NCBI GenBank assembly: GCA_003149065.1
Contig: QGFZ01000001.1
Span: 310,001 to 374,000, forward strand
Source: Ruminococcaceae bacterium R-25
GTDB taxonomy: Bacteria; Bacillota; Clostridia; Saccharofermentanales; Saccharofermentanaceae
Reading direction: 5' to 3'
DNA length: 64,000 nucleotides
The translations under genes and the position numbers were made by a program. The notes under the pieces were generated by a model. The model searched no databases. It was not told the DNA's origin and was given only the letters and a program-made list of their open reading frames with translations. Of this stretch, positions 26,896-35,397 are shown piece by piece. Positions within the stretch are counted from its first letter, which is position 1. The number at the start of each line of letters is the position of its first letter.

Positions 26896-28056
26896 TTACT
26901 TGTTGTAAACGAGCTGCTTGAAGTATTCTTCTGCATAAGCATCAAGCTTTTTGTTCATCTCAGCTGTCTTATCCTTGTCGCCATAGATAGCCTTGATTTC
27001 ATCTGATGAGATTGACTTAGGTGCGCCATATGTAAGAACGAAAGTCATGTTAGTTTCCTTTGAACCTTCAACAGCGTAAACCAATGTGTACTCATACTTA
27101 ATGCAGCCGTTGTTTGTTGTCTTCTCACAGATGCCGGAATAATCTCCGAACTTTACCTCTCTGTATCTTTCAGGATCGTTGAGCTCACGTCTTGAAGATA
27201 CATACTTTGCAACATTCTGGCCGTCCTCACGGATCGTAATTTCCTTGCCGTCAGCATCAGTGAACTTGATCTGTGCGTGGGGTGCAGAATAAGGAACAGT
27301 TACTGCTGTCTCATATTCCTTGCCGTCGATAGTGATCTTGGAAGGAACTGTGAAAACTCCGGAAGCGCTGGGGAAGTTGCCATCTGCATCGATAAGGTTG
27401 TTTGTGTCAAGGATATCGATCTTCATTGTCTTGATCATTGTATCAACGAGTGTCTTGTAGTCATCGATCGGCATCCAGCTGCCATATGCATACATATCAA
27501 CCTCAACTACGATTCTGCCATCAAGGTAAGTATTTGAATCTGTGTAAAGCTCATAGTGGCACTTTGTCTTTTCGTCGATCTGTGAGGACCATACACCGAC
27601 ATAGTTAGCGCCTTCAACTGCTGCATAACGCTTGATCTGGTCATCAACATAGCTGTCGCTTCTAGCCCAGATCCTGATCGTATACTTAACGTCATTCTTG
27701 TTCTGGGACGCTTCGTCTTCGTAGAAATTAACGTAAAATTCGGTTCTTCCGTACTGGTCAGTGTTCTTGTTGTGCTCGATTGAGCTGCCTGCGAATCTGC
27801 CGTCATCCAATGCTGCGAAAGAAACATTTACACCAAGGTATTCACTCTTAACTTCAACCAGAGAATAACCGTCGGGAATGGCAGGTGTTGTCTCTGCAGT
27901 AGTCTCTTCTGTTGTTTCAGAAGATTCAGTTGTTTCTTTAGTGGATTCTGTTACTGTTGCTTCAGTTTCCTCTGTTGTTGCCTCAGGCTTTTTGCCGCAA
28001 GCTGCAAAGCTCAAAGCCATAGCAAGAACGAGTGCTGTTGCTGCGAATTTCTTCAT
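26896..28056 (-). CDS. Lipoprotein of unknown function
   Basis: The 386-residue protein starts with a lipoprotein signal peptide ending ALSFAACGKK (Cys20). A Thr/Glu-rich linker (about 25-60) follows, then about 320 residues of mixed strand/helix sequence that looks like a secreted globular domain. No catalytic motif or known family was recognised. AAAGGAG precedes the ATG, and a TATAAT on the minus strand (plus 28098-28103) lies about 42 bp upstream as a likely -10. It sits alone between a shared terminator and tRNA-Ala, and is probably anchored to the outer face of the membrane. Confidence 0.8.
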   Translation of the reverse strand: MKKFAATALVLAMALSFAACGKKPEATTEETEATVTESTKETTESSETTEETTAETTPAIPDGYSLVEVKSEYLGVNVSFAALDDGRFAGSSIEHNKNTDQYGRTEFYVNFYEDEASQNKNDVKYTIRIWARSDSYVDDQIKRYAAVEGANYVGVWSSQIDEKTKCHYELYTDSNTYLDGRIVVEVDMYAYGSWMPIDDYKTLVDTMIKTMKIDILDTNNLIDADGNFPSASGVFTVPSKITIDGKEYETAVTVPYSAPHAQIKFTDADGKEITIREDGQNVAKYVSSRRELNDPERYREVKFGDYSGICEKTTNNGCIKYEYTLVYAVEGSKETNMTFVLTYGAPKSISSDEIKAIYGDKDKTAEMNKKLDAYAEEYFKQLVYNK

Positions 28057-28256
28057 AAATACTCTCCTTTGTCCAAAAGTGAATTTTCGACTGCTCGATT
28101 ATACGCTTGTCTCTTTTTTGTGAAGAAGGGGAGTTCATTGTCATTCTTAACACCAAATTTTTAAGGCATTTCTGAGAATTTGGAGAAAAGGCAACAAATT
28201 AAATCATTTGAACGATATTATCGAACAAAATTAAAGGCTTTTGCCCATGTAAAAAC

Positions 28257-28309
28257 CTTCTCCAACTAGTTTCGCGCAGCGAACTGTTCGTACGTTGGAG
28301 AAGTTTTTT
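28257..28309. terminator. Nested-hairpin bidirectional terminator below tRNA-Ala
   Basis: The outer 10-bp stem CTTCTCCAAC / GTTGGAGAAG (28257-28266 / 28294-28303) encloses an inner hairpin AGTTTCGC / GCGAACT (28268-28275 / 28279-28285). A run of T's follows on the plus strand and of A's (T's on minus) on the other side. It lies just 3' of tRNA-Ala on the minus strand and should terminate it. Confidence 0.8.
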
Positions 28310-28313
28310 ATTT

Positions 28314-28388
28314 TGGTGGAGCATACGGGACTTGAACCCGTGACCCCCACACTGCCAGTGTGATGCGCTCCCACTGCGCTAATGCCCC
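28314..28388 (-). tRNA. tRNA-Ala (anticodon GGC)
   Basis: On the minus strand the 75-nt gene folds as a cloverleaf: acceptor GGGGCAT / ATGCTCC (one G-U), D arm GCGC...GCGC, anticodon stem TCACA / TGTGG with loop CTGGCAG giving anticodon GGC, and T arm around GGGTTCAAGTCCC. CCA is encoded. A TATAAT on the minus strand (plus 28401-28406) is a plausible -10. Confidence 0.95.
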
Positions 28389-28400
28389 ATCTGATTAACG

Positions 28401-28406
28401 ATTATA
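28401..28406 (-). promoter_or_regulatory. -10 element of tRNA-Ala
   Basis: TATAAT on the minus strand lies 12 bp upstream of the mature tRNA end. No clear -35 was seen at 16-18 bp. Confidence 0.45.
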
Positions 28407-28424
28407 CGTGGCGGTGAATATTTA

Positions 28425-28433
28425 TGCTATACT
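28425..28433 (+). promoter_or_regulatory. Extended -10 promoter of galM
   Basis: TGCTATACT (TGN plus TATACT) lies 36 bp before the galM ATG. It lacks a recognisable -35, which an extended -10 can tolerate. Confidence 0.5.
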
Positions 28434-28468
28434 TCTCTTTAATTAAATCTTGATGGAGGTTTTGAGGA

Positions 28469-29578
28469 ATGAGCATTACTACCAGTGATTTTATTTCAGT
28501 AAGCAATCCCGATCTTAAGGCTAAGAAGTTCACAATAACCATCGATGGCGGTTATGAGGCTTCTGTTATTACATACGGCGCAGTTATCACCGATCTTATC
28601 GTACCTGATAAGGACGGCAAGCCTACAGACATCATGCTCGGCTGCAAGGGCCTTGATGAGTATATGGGCAACGGTGCAAATCACGGCGCTGTCGTAGGTC
28701 GTTCTGCTAACAGAATTAAGGATGCATCTTTCGTTATCAACGGCGTTAAGTACCAGATCCCTAAGAATGAAGGCGAGAACAACCTCCATTCCGGCAATCC
28801 CGGTTACCACAATGTGTTCTGGGACGGCAAGATCCTTTCTGAGGAAGAGGCAGATGCTATCATCCTTGATTCAAAGATCGCAGGCATTCCCGGCTGTGAC
28901 GGCGGAGCAGTCCTTTTGAGCTATACGAGCCCTGACGGAGCTACTGGTTTCCCCGGAAACCTTGATACAAAGGTTCTTTATTGCTGGCTCGAGGATAAGA
29001 CATTCCTCATTCTCTATTGCGGAAAGACAGACAAGGACACGATTTTCGCGCCCACAAACCATGCATACTTCAATCTGCGCGGCGAGGCAGCTGAGGGCAC
29101 AGTCAATAATGACCTCATCATGATCAACTCTGACAAGATCACTATCAAGGACGATATGAATGTTCCCACAGGCGAGCTTCTGGACGTTGAAGGAACTGTT
29201 TTCGACTGCAGAGAATACCGCTTTATCGGCGAACTCAATGACAGTGATGACCACCAGATGGTTATCTCAAAGGGTATCGACCAGAATTTCTGCCTTAACA
29301 CGACAGCAGGCACATTCTCATTTGCTGCAGCAGTTACGGCACCTGAATCAGGAATCACGATGGAGTGCTTAACAGATCTTCCGGGCATCCAGATCTATGC
29401 AGGAAATAACCTTGGAAGCCCGCTCGACATCAAGACAACAAAGGCATACGGCCAGTATGACGCTATCTGCCTTGAGGCTCAGATGGTACCGAATGCTGTC
29501 AACCTTACTGGCTTTGATTCTCCTGTCATCAAGGCAGGCAAGAAGGTTTACCACGCTTGCGGTTACAGATTTGTATAA
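28469..29578 (+). CDS. galM: Aldose 1-epimerase (mutarotase)
   Basis: The 369-residue enzyme interconverts alpha and beta anomers of aldoses such as glucose or galactose in the cytoplasm. Family motifs are GAVVGRSANRI near residue 75, NNLHSG, the catalytic His in TNHAYFNLRG and the catalytic Glu in ICLEAQMVPN near residue 335. Length matches GalM. ATGGAGG upstream gives a good ribosome-binding site for ATG 28469. It is not accompanied by other galactose genes here. Confidence 0.92.
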   Translation: MSITTSDFISVSNPDLKAKKFTITIDGGYEASVITYGAVITDLIVPDKDGKPTDIMLGCKGLDEYMGNGANHGAVVGRSANRIKDASFVINGVKYQIPKNEGENNLHSGNPGYHNVFWDGKILSEEEADAIILDSKIAGIPGCDGGAVLLSYTSPDGATGFPGNLDTKVLYCWLEDKTFLILYCGKTDKDTIFAPTNHAYFNLRGEAAEGTVNNDLIMINSDKITIKDDMNVPTGELLDVEGTVFDCREYRFIGELNDSDDHQMVISKGIDQNFCLNTTAGTFSFAAAVTAPESGITMECLTDLPGIQIYAGNNLGSPLDIKTTKAYGQYDAICLEAQMVPNAVNLTGFDSPVIKAGKKVYHACGYRFV

Positions 29579-29584
29579 ACTGTA

Positions 29585-29614
29585 TTGCTCCACTTTAATC
29601 AGTTGGAGTATAAT
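29585..29614 (+). promoter_or_regulatory. Probable promoter of ilvE
   Basis: TTGCTC, an 18-bp spacer and a perfect TATAAT (29609-29614) lie 47 bp upstream of the ilvE start. Confidence 0.5.
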
Positions 29615-29661
29615 GCGTAGTTAATTAATAAAAACAATCTTTAAGAAAGAAGGATAGTTTT

Positions 29662-30696
29662 ATGGAAAAGAAGAATCTCGACTGGTCAAACTTGACCTTC
29701 TCTTATCAAAAGACAGATAAGAGATTCGTAGCTAACTACACGAATGGCGCATGGGACGAAGGCGCGCTTATCGATGACGACATGATCGTCATGAGCGAAG
29801 ACGCAGGCGTTCTCCAGTATGCTCAGACAGTATTTGAAGGCCTTAAGGCTTATGAGACAGTTGACGGCAGAATCGTTACTTTCCGTCCTGACCTTAACGC
29901 TGAGAGACTTCATGACTCTGCAGTCCGCCTTGAGATTCCTCCGATTTCCAAGGAAATGTTCATCAGATCAGTTCAGGAGACAGTTGCAGGCAACGCAGCT
30001 TGGGTTCCTCCGTACGGTTCCGGCGCATCTCTCTACTTAAGACCTTACATCTTCGGTATTAACCCCGTTATCGGTGTTAAGCCTGCTGATGACTATCAGT
30101 ACAGAATCTTCGCTACACCTGTAGGCCCTTACTTCAAGGGCGGCGCTAAGCCGATCGCAGTTAAGATCTCTGACTTTGACCGTGCTGCTCCGAGAGGAAC
30201 AGGCAACATCAAGGCAGGCCTCAACTATGCTATGTCTCTCCACGCAATCGTTACTGCTCACAAGGAAGGATTTGCTGAGAACATCTATCTCGATCCCGCT
30301 ACACGTACAAAGATCGAGGAGACAGGCGGAGCAAACATCATCCTCGCAGACGGCCAGGGCACACTCATTGTACCTAAGTCCGATTCCATCCTGCCTTCTA
30401 TCACAAGAAGATCATTGGTTTACGTTGCTGAGCACTATTGCGGCATGAAGATCGAGGAGAGAGAAGTTTACCTCGACGAGATCATGAGCGGCAAGTTCAC
30501 AGAGGGTGGTCTCTGCGGTACAGCTGCAGTTATTTCTCCTCTCGGTTCTATCAACGATCACGGAAAGGAATTCAAGTTCGCTTCCGGCATGGAGGAGATG
30601 GGTCCTGTCATGACAAAGCTCAGAGAAACACTCACAGGCATCCAGATGGGTACTGTTGAAGCACCTGATGGCTGGATCATGGAGATCAAGCTCTGA
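29662..30696 (+). CDS. ilvE: Branched-chain amino acid aminotransferase
   Basis: The 344-residue class IV PLP enzyme transfers amino groups between Leu/Ile/Val and their 2-oxoacids. Visible motifs are QTVFEGLKAY, LYLRPYIFG, the PLP-lysine segment GTGNIKAGLNYAMSL (Lys near 185), KIEETGGANI and GGLCGTAAVISP. Length and the pattern of type IIb BCATs fit. It lies about 11 kb from leuCDB and is followed by its own terminator, so it appears monocistronic. Its 2-oxoacids are also the substrates expected for the vor-type complex at 41828-44514. Confidence 0.94.
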   Translation: MEKKNLDWSNLTFSYQKTDKRFVANYTNGAWDEGALIDDDMIVMSEDAGVLQYAQTVFEGLKAYETVDGRIVTFRPDLNAERLHDSAVRLEIPPISKEMFIRSVQETVAGNAAWVPPYGSGASLYLRPYIFGINPVIGVKPADDYQYRIFATPVGPYFKGGAKPIAVKISDFDRAAPRGTGNIKAGLNYAMSLHAIVTAHKEGFAENIYLDPATRTKIEETGGANIILADGQGTLIVPKSDSILPSITRRSLVYVAEHYCGMKIEEREVYLDEIMSGKFTEGGLCGTAAVISPLGSINDHGKEFKFASGMEEMGPVMTKLRETLTGIQMGTVEAPDGWIMEIKL

Positions 30697-30722
30697 TTCA
30701 CATCTGATCAACTTAAAAATAC

Positions 30723-30756
30723 AAGAGCTGCTTCGTAATGAGGCAGCTCTTTTTTG
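30723..30756 (+). terminator. Intrinsic terminator of ilvE
   Basis: The 9-bp stem AAGAGCTGC / GCAGCTCTT with an 11-nt loop is followed by a T run, about 27 bp after the stop. Confidence 0.9.
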
Positions 30757-30791
30757 ATTGCTTGAAAGGTAATAACAGTAAATTATGAGTT

Positions 30792-31550
30792 TTATACACG
30801 GCTTTCGTGAGCGGTCTTTAATACTGCATAACTGAATAGACCTACACCTTCTTTTGCGTTGGGATGAAAACTGTTAAACATGAATTTATCAGTGCCTTCG
30901 GCGTCAAGCACCGATACTATGACGGGATTAGGATCAATATATTTGAAGCCTTTTTCTGCGCAAAGATCTTTTAGGGCCGAGCGGTATTGGATACCGGATT
31001 CGTTAAGTTCCTCTTTTTCGCTGATAAATGTCCATGGCGCAATAAAGTAGATCTTTGCAGAAGGAGAGATTCCGTTGATGCTTTCGGTCAGAACGGAGGC
31101 TCTCCGGGCGAATTCAGCAGGTGTTTTTGAAGACTTTACAGTATTATTAAAGAGCACATCGTTAATGCCGATTGCGATTATGTATATATCAGCTTTCGGG
31201 ATGTTTGCGGTCTGGTCGATAAGATCCTGGACCATCCAGCCGCCCGTGGACAGATTGGAGATATCGCCCTTAATGTACGGTGCCATCGGGTCATACCAGT
31301 GAACGCCATTGATCTCGGTTCCGGCTGTAATGCTGTCGCCTAAAAAGCAGATTGAACGGCCGCTTTGGAGATCTTCAAAAAGATCACTGTCCGTAAGCTC
31401 ATCGGTCATGCCTCCGTAGATCTTATAATTTACCTTTTCATTTGGATTTGAAAAGAATACAAATGCGAAAAAGCCGAAAACGGCCAGTAAAAAGACTATC
31501 GATAATACGATAGCGGTGGTTGTAACAGATTTTGCAGCGCGGTTTTCCAT
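30792..31550 (-). CDS. SGNH/GDSL-family hydrolase, membrane-anchored
   Basis: The 252-residue protein has one N-terminal membrane helix (about 10-33) and an SGNH esterase domain outside the membrane. Block I is CFLGDSITAG with nucleophile Ser, block II is the Gly in LSTGGWMV, block III is the Asn in AIGINDVLF, and block V is the catalytic Asp/His in FNSFHPNAKEG. Such enzymes remove acyl or acetyl groups from carbohydrates or lipids; the target here is unknown but is probably in the cell envelope. The gene is alone on the minus strand, and ddh lies 79 bp upstream in the same direction. Confidence 0.88.
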   Translation of the reverse strand: MENRAAKSVTTTAIVLSIVFLLAVFGFFAFVFFSNPNEKVNYKIYGGMTDELTDSDLFEDLQSGRSICFLGDSITAGTEINGVHWYDPMAPYIKGDISNLSTGGWMVQDLIDQTANIPKADIYIIAIGINDVLFNNTVKSSKTPAEFARRASVLTESINGISPSAKIYFIAPWTFISEKEELNESGIQYRSALKDLCAEKGFKYIDPNPVIVSVLDAEGTDKFMFNSFHPNAKEGVGLFSYAVLKTAHESRV

Positions 31551-31629
31551 AGATTGATTTTAGCAAAAGGCCAATAAATAACCTGCACACAGGGAAAGTG
31601 TGCAGGCAGTGATTTTAGTTCTGGTAATA

Positions 31630-32616
31630 TCAGAGCATGTGAGCTCTAAGATCCTCGCCGGAAAGAGGTGAGAGGAGTGCGGGTGCAATATCGAAAACTG
31701 TCTTGCATCCGAAATCGCCCTTTTGTGAGAGACGGTAGATAGCTCTTGCGTAAGCTGTGAGAACAGAACCTGTGAATTCAGGGTTGGAATCGAGCTTCAA
31801 TGAATACTCGATAACGTGCTTGTTCTCGCCGTTAACGCCTGTCTTGCCTGTACGGAATACGAAGCCGCCATGGTTGATCCTGGAGTGGTCTCTTGCGAAC
31901 TCTTCTTCGGAAATGAAATGTACTGTCGTGTCGTAATCTGCGAAGTAGTTGGGCATTTCCTTGATGGTCTTTTCGATGAGGGCGAGATCAGCGCCTTCTT
32001 CAGCAACAACGAAGCACTCTCTTAAATGCTTCTGGCGTGTTGTGAGCTCAGGCTCTGCGCCGGATCTTACTGCCTCAAGTGCTGCCTCTACAGGGATCGT
32101 GTACTGCTTGCCGTTTTTAACACCGGGAACTCTTCTGATTGCATCGGAGTGGCCCTGGGATACGCCCTTGCCCCAGAATGTGTAATCCTTACCTTCAGGA
32201 AGGATGCAGCTGCCGTAAAGACGGTTGATTGAGAACATGCCGGGATCCCAGCCGCCGGAGATGAGGGCTGTGTGATTAGAGCCAGAAGCAGCCTTATCAA
32301 CGTTTGCAAAGTGTTCAGGGATCTTAGCGTGTGTATCGAAGCTGTCGATTACATTGAACATTGAAGCGAAAGCGGGTGTCTGAGTGGGCAGGTCAGTAGC
32401 TGAACCGCCACAGATAACGAGGACATCGATCTTATCCTTATAGTTTGCAGCGTCATTTGAGTTTGCGACTTCTACGCCGGGAGTAAGAGTTTTAACTGTG
32501 GAAGGGTCTCTTCTTGTGAAGACAACGACGAGCTCCATATCAGGATTCTGTCTGATCGCGAGTTCAACGCCCTTTGCGAGGTTGCCGTAGCCCAAAATAC
32601 CTATTCTTATTGCCAT
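31630..32616 (-). CDS. ddh: meso-Diaminopimelate dehydrogenase
   Basis: The 328-residue NADPH enzyme converts tetrahydrodipicolinate directly to meso-diaminopimelate for lysine and peptidoglycan. The N-terminal Rossmann motif is GILGYGNLAKGVE, and the C-terminal part contains the family stretch SGGWDPGMFSINRLYG and FWGKGVSQGHSDAIRRVPGV. Ddh occurs in a limited set of bacteria, including several Clostridia. AAAGGAGG lies upstream of the ATG. An extended -10 on the minus strand (plus 32683-32691) and a perfect 8-4-8 palindrome at 32642-32661 lie in the leader, suggesting control by a dimeric repressor or a structured mRNA. Confidence 0.95.
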   Translation of the reverse strand: MAIRIGILGYGNLAKGVELAIRQNPDMELVVVFTRRDPSTVKTLTPGVEVANSNDAANYKDKIDVLVICGGSATDLPTQTPAFASMFNVIDSFDTHAKIPEHFANVDKAASGSNHTALISGGWDPGMFSINRLYGSCILPEGKDYTFWGKGVSQGHSDAIRRVPGVKNGKQYTIPVEAALEAVRSGAEPELTTRQKHLRECFVVAEEGADLALIEKTIKEMPNYFADYDTTVHFISEEEFARDHSRINHGGFVFRTGKTGVNGENKHVIEYSLKLDSNPEFTGSVLTAYARAIYRLSQKGDFGCKTVFDIAPALLSPLSGEDLRAHML

Positions 32617-32641
32617 ATGGGAAATTTCCTCCTTTTGTTTA

Positions 32642-32661
32642 AAGTAACATGCCTGTTACTT
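32642..32661. promoter_or_regulatory. Operator-like palindrome upstream of ddh
   Basis: AAGTAACA TGCC TGTTACTT is a perfect 8-bp inverted repeat with a 4-bp centre, 26 bp from the ddh start and 20 bp downstream of its putative -10. The symmetry and size suit a dimeric helix-turn-helix regulator; which one is unknown. Confidence 0.55.
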
Positions 32662-32682
32662 GTATATTTCTATTCGAAAGCA

Positions 32683-32691
32683 ATTATAACA
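32683..32691 (-). promoter_or_regulatory. Extended -10 promoter of ddh
   Basis: On the minus strand TGTTATAAT combines a TGN extension with a perfect TATAAT. It lies 67 bp upstream of the ddh ATG. Confidence 0.5.
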
Positions 32692-32721
32692 AAAGTTTTT
32701 TCATTGTATTATAATTCTCCT

Positions 32722-33717
32722 ATGCCAAACATAAAGTATCTGATAAGGCGCGTTACGCGCATGGACTATAAGGCGATGGGCGCCAAGATCAAGGATATCC
32801 ACGAGAAGTCGGGTAAGTCCCGCGTGTGGATATTTTTCGACATGATCCACTGCGGCAGGAAATTCGGCGCGGGATACATGGATTATTGGCTCTATGAGAT
32901 GTACAACCTCAATGACAAAGAGCGTGACACATATATCACCAGAGGCCGCAACTACGATCTCGTTAAAAGATATAACGATCCTAAATATACGGCTCTGATC
33001 GACAACAAGATCGAGTTTAATAAGCTTTTCGGCGAGTTTTTGGGCCGTAAGTGGCTTGAGATAAGAAAAGACAATAAGCAGGAAGTAATCGACTTCATTA
33101 ATGACCATGATTTCCTTATTGCAAAGGCTGACCTGGGTTCCTGTGGAAAGACCGTTGAGAAGATCGACTGCAAGGCTGAGAAGGCTGAAGATATCTATGA
33201 GAGGCTCGTAAACCAGGAACGTCCGCATTTCTTTGAAGAAGTCATTGTCCAGCATCCGGCAGTAAGCGCGATCTATCCTTACGCGATCAATACGATAAGG
33301 ATCGTTACTATCCAGAGGGAAGGCAAGGTCCATGTGGCAAGTGCCTGCTGCAGATTCGGCAATTACGGCCATAGTGTTGATAACTTTAATAACGGCGGCA
33401 TGACCGCGCCTGTTAATGAGAAGACAGGTGAGATCACTGATTTCCCTATAGATAAGACTAAGGTCCTTTACGAAAAGCACCCTATGACAGGTGCTGTATT
33501 TAAGGGCTTTGTTTTCCCGATGTGGGACGAGGTCATTGCTATGTGCACTAAGGCTGCAATGGTAGTTCCCCAGGTCGGTTTTATCGGCTGGGATGTATGC
33601 CTTACGCCTGACGGACCTGTTATCGTTGAAGGTAACGATTATCCCGGACACGACCTGTACCAGCTCCCTGAGCATACCCACGATAAGATGGGTATCTGGC
33701 CCAAATATCAGTTTTAA
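32722..33717 (+). CDS. ATP-grasp protein, sugar-transfer-associated type (PF14397-like)
   Basis: The core has ATP-grasp features: KADLGSCGKTVEKI as a nucleotide loop, SAIYPYAINTIRIVTI, and the metal-binding end TPDGPVIVEGNDYPGHDLYQ. This pattern matches the sugar-transfer-associated ATP-grasp family often found near polysaccharide or envelope genes; the reaction is not defined. The open frame reaches back to 32617, but the sequence before 32722 is AT-rich promoter DNA with a TATAAT at 32710-32715. I list the ATG at 32722; ATG 32761 (MDYKAMGAK) is equally possible and would fit that -10 better. The start is therefore uncertain, the family call less so. Confidence 0.78.
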   Translation: MPNIKYLIRRVTRMDYKAMGAKIKDIHEKSGKSRVWIFFDMIHCGRKFGAGYMDYWLYEMYNLNDKERDTYITRGRNYDLVKRYNDPKYTALIDNKIEFNKLFGEFLGRKWLEIRKDNKQEVIDFINDHDFLIAKADLGSCGKTVEKIDCKAEKAEDIYERLVNQERPHFFEEVIVQHPAVSAIYPYAINTIRIVTIQREGKVHVASACCRFGNYGHSVDNFNNGGMTAPVNEKTGEITDFPIDKTKVLYEKHPMTGAVFKGFVFPMWDEVIAMCTKAAMVVPQVGFIGWDVCLTPDGPVIVEGNDYPGHDLYQLPEHTHDKMGIWPKYQF

Positions 33718-33789
33718 TTTAGCGCTTGATATTACGGTGACAGAAGAGTAAAATTTCGATTGTCAACTAAAAATGAAATCAGGTTTACA

Positions 33790-34392
33790 ATGTCAGAGTC
33801 AAGTTCAAAAACCAATAAAAGCACCAAGAACAGGGCATTTATCTATGACCTTGTCCTCATATCAGTCTCAGCGGCACTTATAACAATATGTTCCTGGATC
33901 AGCATCCCACTGGGACCCGTCCCGTTTACTCTGCAAACTCTGGGCATTCTTGCCGTTATGCTTACTGTCGGCGGAAGAAGGGGAACTATAGCAATTCTGG
34001 TCTATCTGGCATTAGGCGCAGTCGGTGTTCCTGTTTTCGCAGGCTTTAAGGGCGGAATCATGTCGTTCGTTGGGCCCACAGGCGGTTTCCTCATTGGGTT
34101 TGTAATCGCAGCACTTGTATACTGGCTGCTCGAAAAGCTGTTCTTAAAGAAGCTCATGACAACGACAGTCAGGACTTGGATCTTCGGATTGTTGGGATTC
34201 CTGGTTTTCGAAATCGTTATGTATATAGTAGGTGTCATCTGGTTTATGACCGTATATGCTGCACAGACAGGTCCTGTAGGGCTTATGACCGTTTTAGGAT
34301 GGTGTGTGATCCCGTTTATAATCCCTGATCTCGTTAAGATGGCAGTTGCGCTGATAATCGGCGAACGTGCCTCAAAACTCACTAAGTTTTAA
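33790..34392 (+). CDS. bioY: Biotin transporter S component BioY
   Basis: The 200-residue membrane protein has about six helices and the BioY signature SIPLGPVPFTLQTLGILAV followed by GGRRGTIAILVYLALGAVG, FAGFKGGIMSF and GPTGGFLIGFV. BioY binds biotin and works with the ECF ATPase/T-component module or alone. An in-frame TTG at 33760 exists, but ATG 33790 has a closer ribosome-binding site (TCAGGT) and gives the usual N-terminus. No BirA operator was recognised. It stands alone, so biotin is probably scavenged. Confidence 0.93.
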   Translation: MSESSSKTNKSTKNRAFIYDLVLISVSAALITICSWISIPLGPVPFTLQTLGILAVMLTVGGRRGTIAILVYLALGAVGVPVFAGFKGGIMSFVGPTGGFLIGFVIAALVYWLLEKLFLKKLMTTTVRTWIFGLLGFLVFEIVMYIVGVIWFMTVYAAQTGPVGLMTVLGWCVIPFIIPDLVKMAVALIIGERASKLTKF

Positions 34393-34488
34393 GCCATAGT
34401 TAAGATTAGTACTATTCTTATTCTGATATAATGTGATCATTCGGGATTTACGGTCCCGGATAATCTGGAGAATAAGGAGATACAGCTC

Positions 34489-35397
34489 GTGTCTGAGAAC
34501 GGTGATTTTATAATTAAAGTTAAAGACGTATCTAAAGACTATGGTAAATTCCGTGCTCTCGAATCAATGAGTTTTACCGTTCCGAAGGGTTCCATATACG
34601 GACTTGTCGGCAGGAATGGCGCCGGAAAGACCACGATAATGAGAATAATCTCAGGTCTTCAAAAACCAACCAAAGGAACCGTAGAATACGGTTTTGACCA
34701 TAAGAAATTAGGTAATGTAGGTGCTCTGGTTGAGCTTCCTTCGATCTATTCGAACTATTCGGCAAGAGATAATCTCGTTTTTCAATATATGAATTTAGGC
34801 CTTAAGATCGACAGTTCCATCGATGAGAAACTGAGGCTTGTAGGACTCGGAAATACCGGAAGCAAGAGGGCAGGCAAGTTCTCTTTGGGTATGAGACAGC
34901 GTCTTGGAATCGCCATGGCAATGTGCGGCAATCCGGAAGTTCTGATACTTGACGAGCCTATCAACGGCCTTGATCCGCAGGGCATCATCCAGATCCGTGA
35001 CCTTCTTACCCAACTTAATAAAGATAAGGGCATTACTATTATTATTTCGAGCCACATCCTTTCAGAGCTCTCAAAGCTCGCTACTGATTTTGCTTTCGTT
35101 GAAGCAGGAAAGGTAATCAAGGAGATAAAGGCTGAAGAACTTGAAAACGTAGGGGGCCTTGTTACCGAGTTCTATACAGGAACACCCGAAAAGCTGATCC
35201 CCGTATTGAACAGCAAAGGCCTTAAGACCACATTTGATCCTGAGAGCCGTGTCGTTTTGGCTAAGGGCTATTACAACCTGACAAATGTTGTAACAGCCGC
35301 GAGCGAAGCGGGCGTCAATATCGCACGTGTCGTTACAAGGGAAACAGACCTTGAGACATATTTCGTAAAACTTGTAGGAGGTGAGTCAAATGCTTAA
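34489..35397 (+). CDS. ABC transporter ATP-binding protein, BcrA/LanF-like
   Basis: The 302-residue ATPase has Walker A GRNGAGKTT, the signature FSLGMRQRL and Walker B VLILDEPINGLDPQG, with about 70 extra C-terminal residues. LGMRQRL and the length resemble BcrA and lantibiotic-immunity ATPases. The start is GTG 34489, preceded by AAGGAGA. Its end overlaps the start of the permease gene by 8 bp. The exported compound is unknown. Confidence 0.9.
   Translation: MSENGDFIIKVKDVSKDYGKFRALESMSFTVPKGSIYGLVGRNGAGKTTIMRIISGLQKPTKGTVEYGFDHKKLGNVGALVELPSIYSNYSARDNLVFQYMNLGLKIDSSIDEKLRLVGLGNTGSKRAGKFSLGMRQRLGIAMAMCGNPEVLILDEPINGLDPQGIIQIRDLLTQLNKDKGITIIISSHILSELSKLATDFAFVEAGKVIKEIKAEELENVGGLVTEFYTGTPEKLIPVLNSKGLKTTFDPESRVVLAKGYYNLTNVVTAASEAGVNIARVVTRETDLETYFVKLVGGESNA

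Noticed and set aside
32617-32721. N-terminal extension of the ATP-grasp protein from 32617
   Set aside because: The stretch is AT-rich, overlaps the divergent ddh promoter and palindrome, and the family start fits 32722 or 32761.
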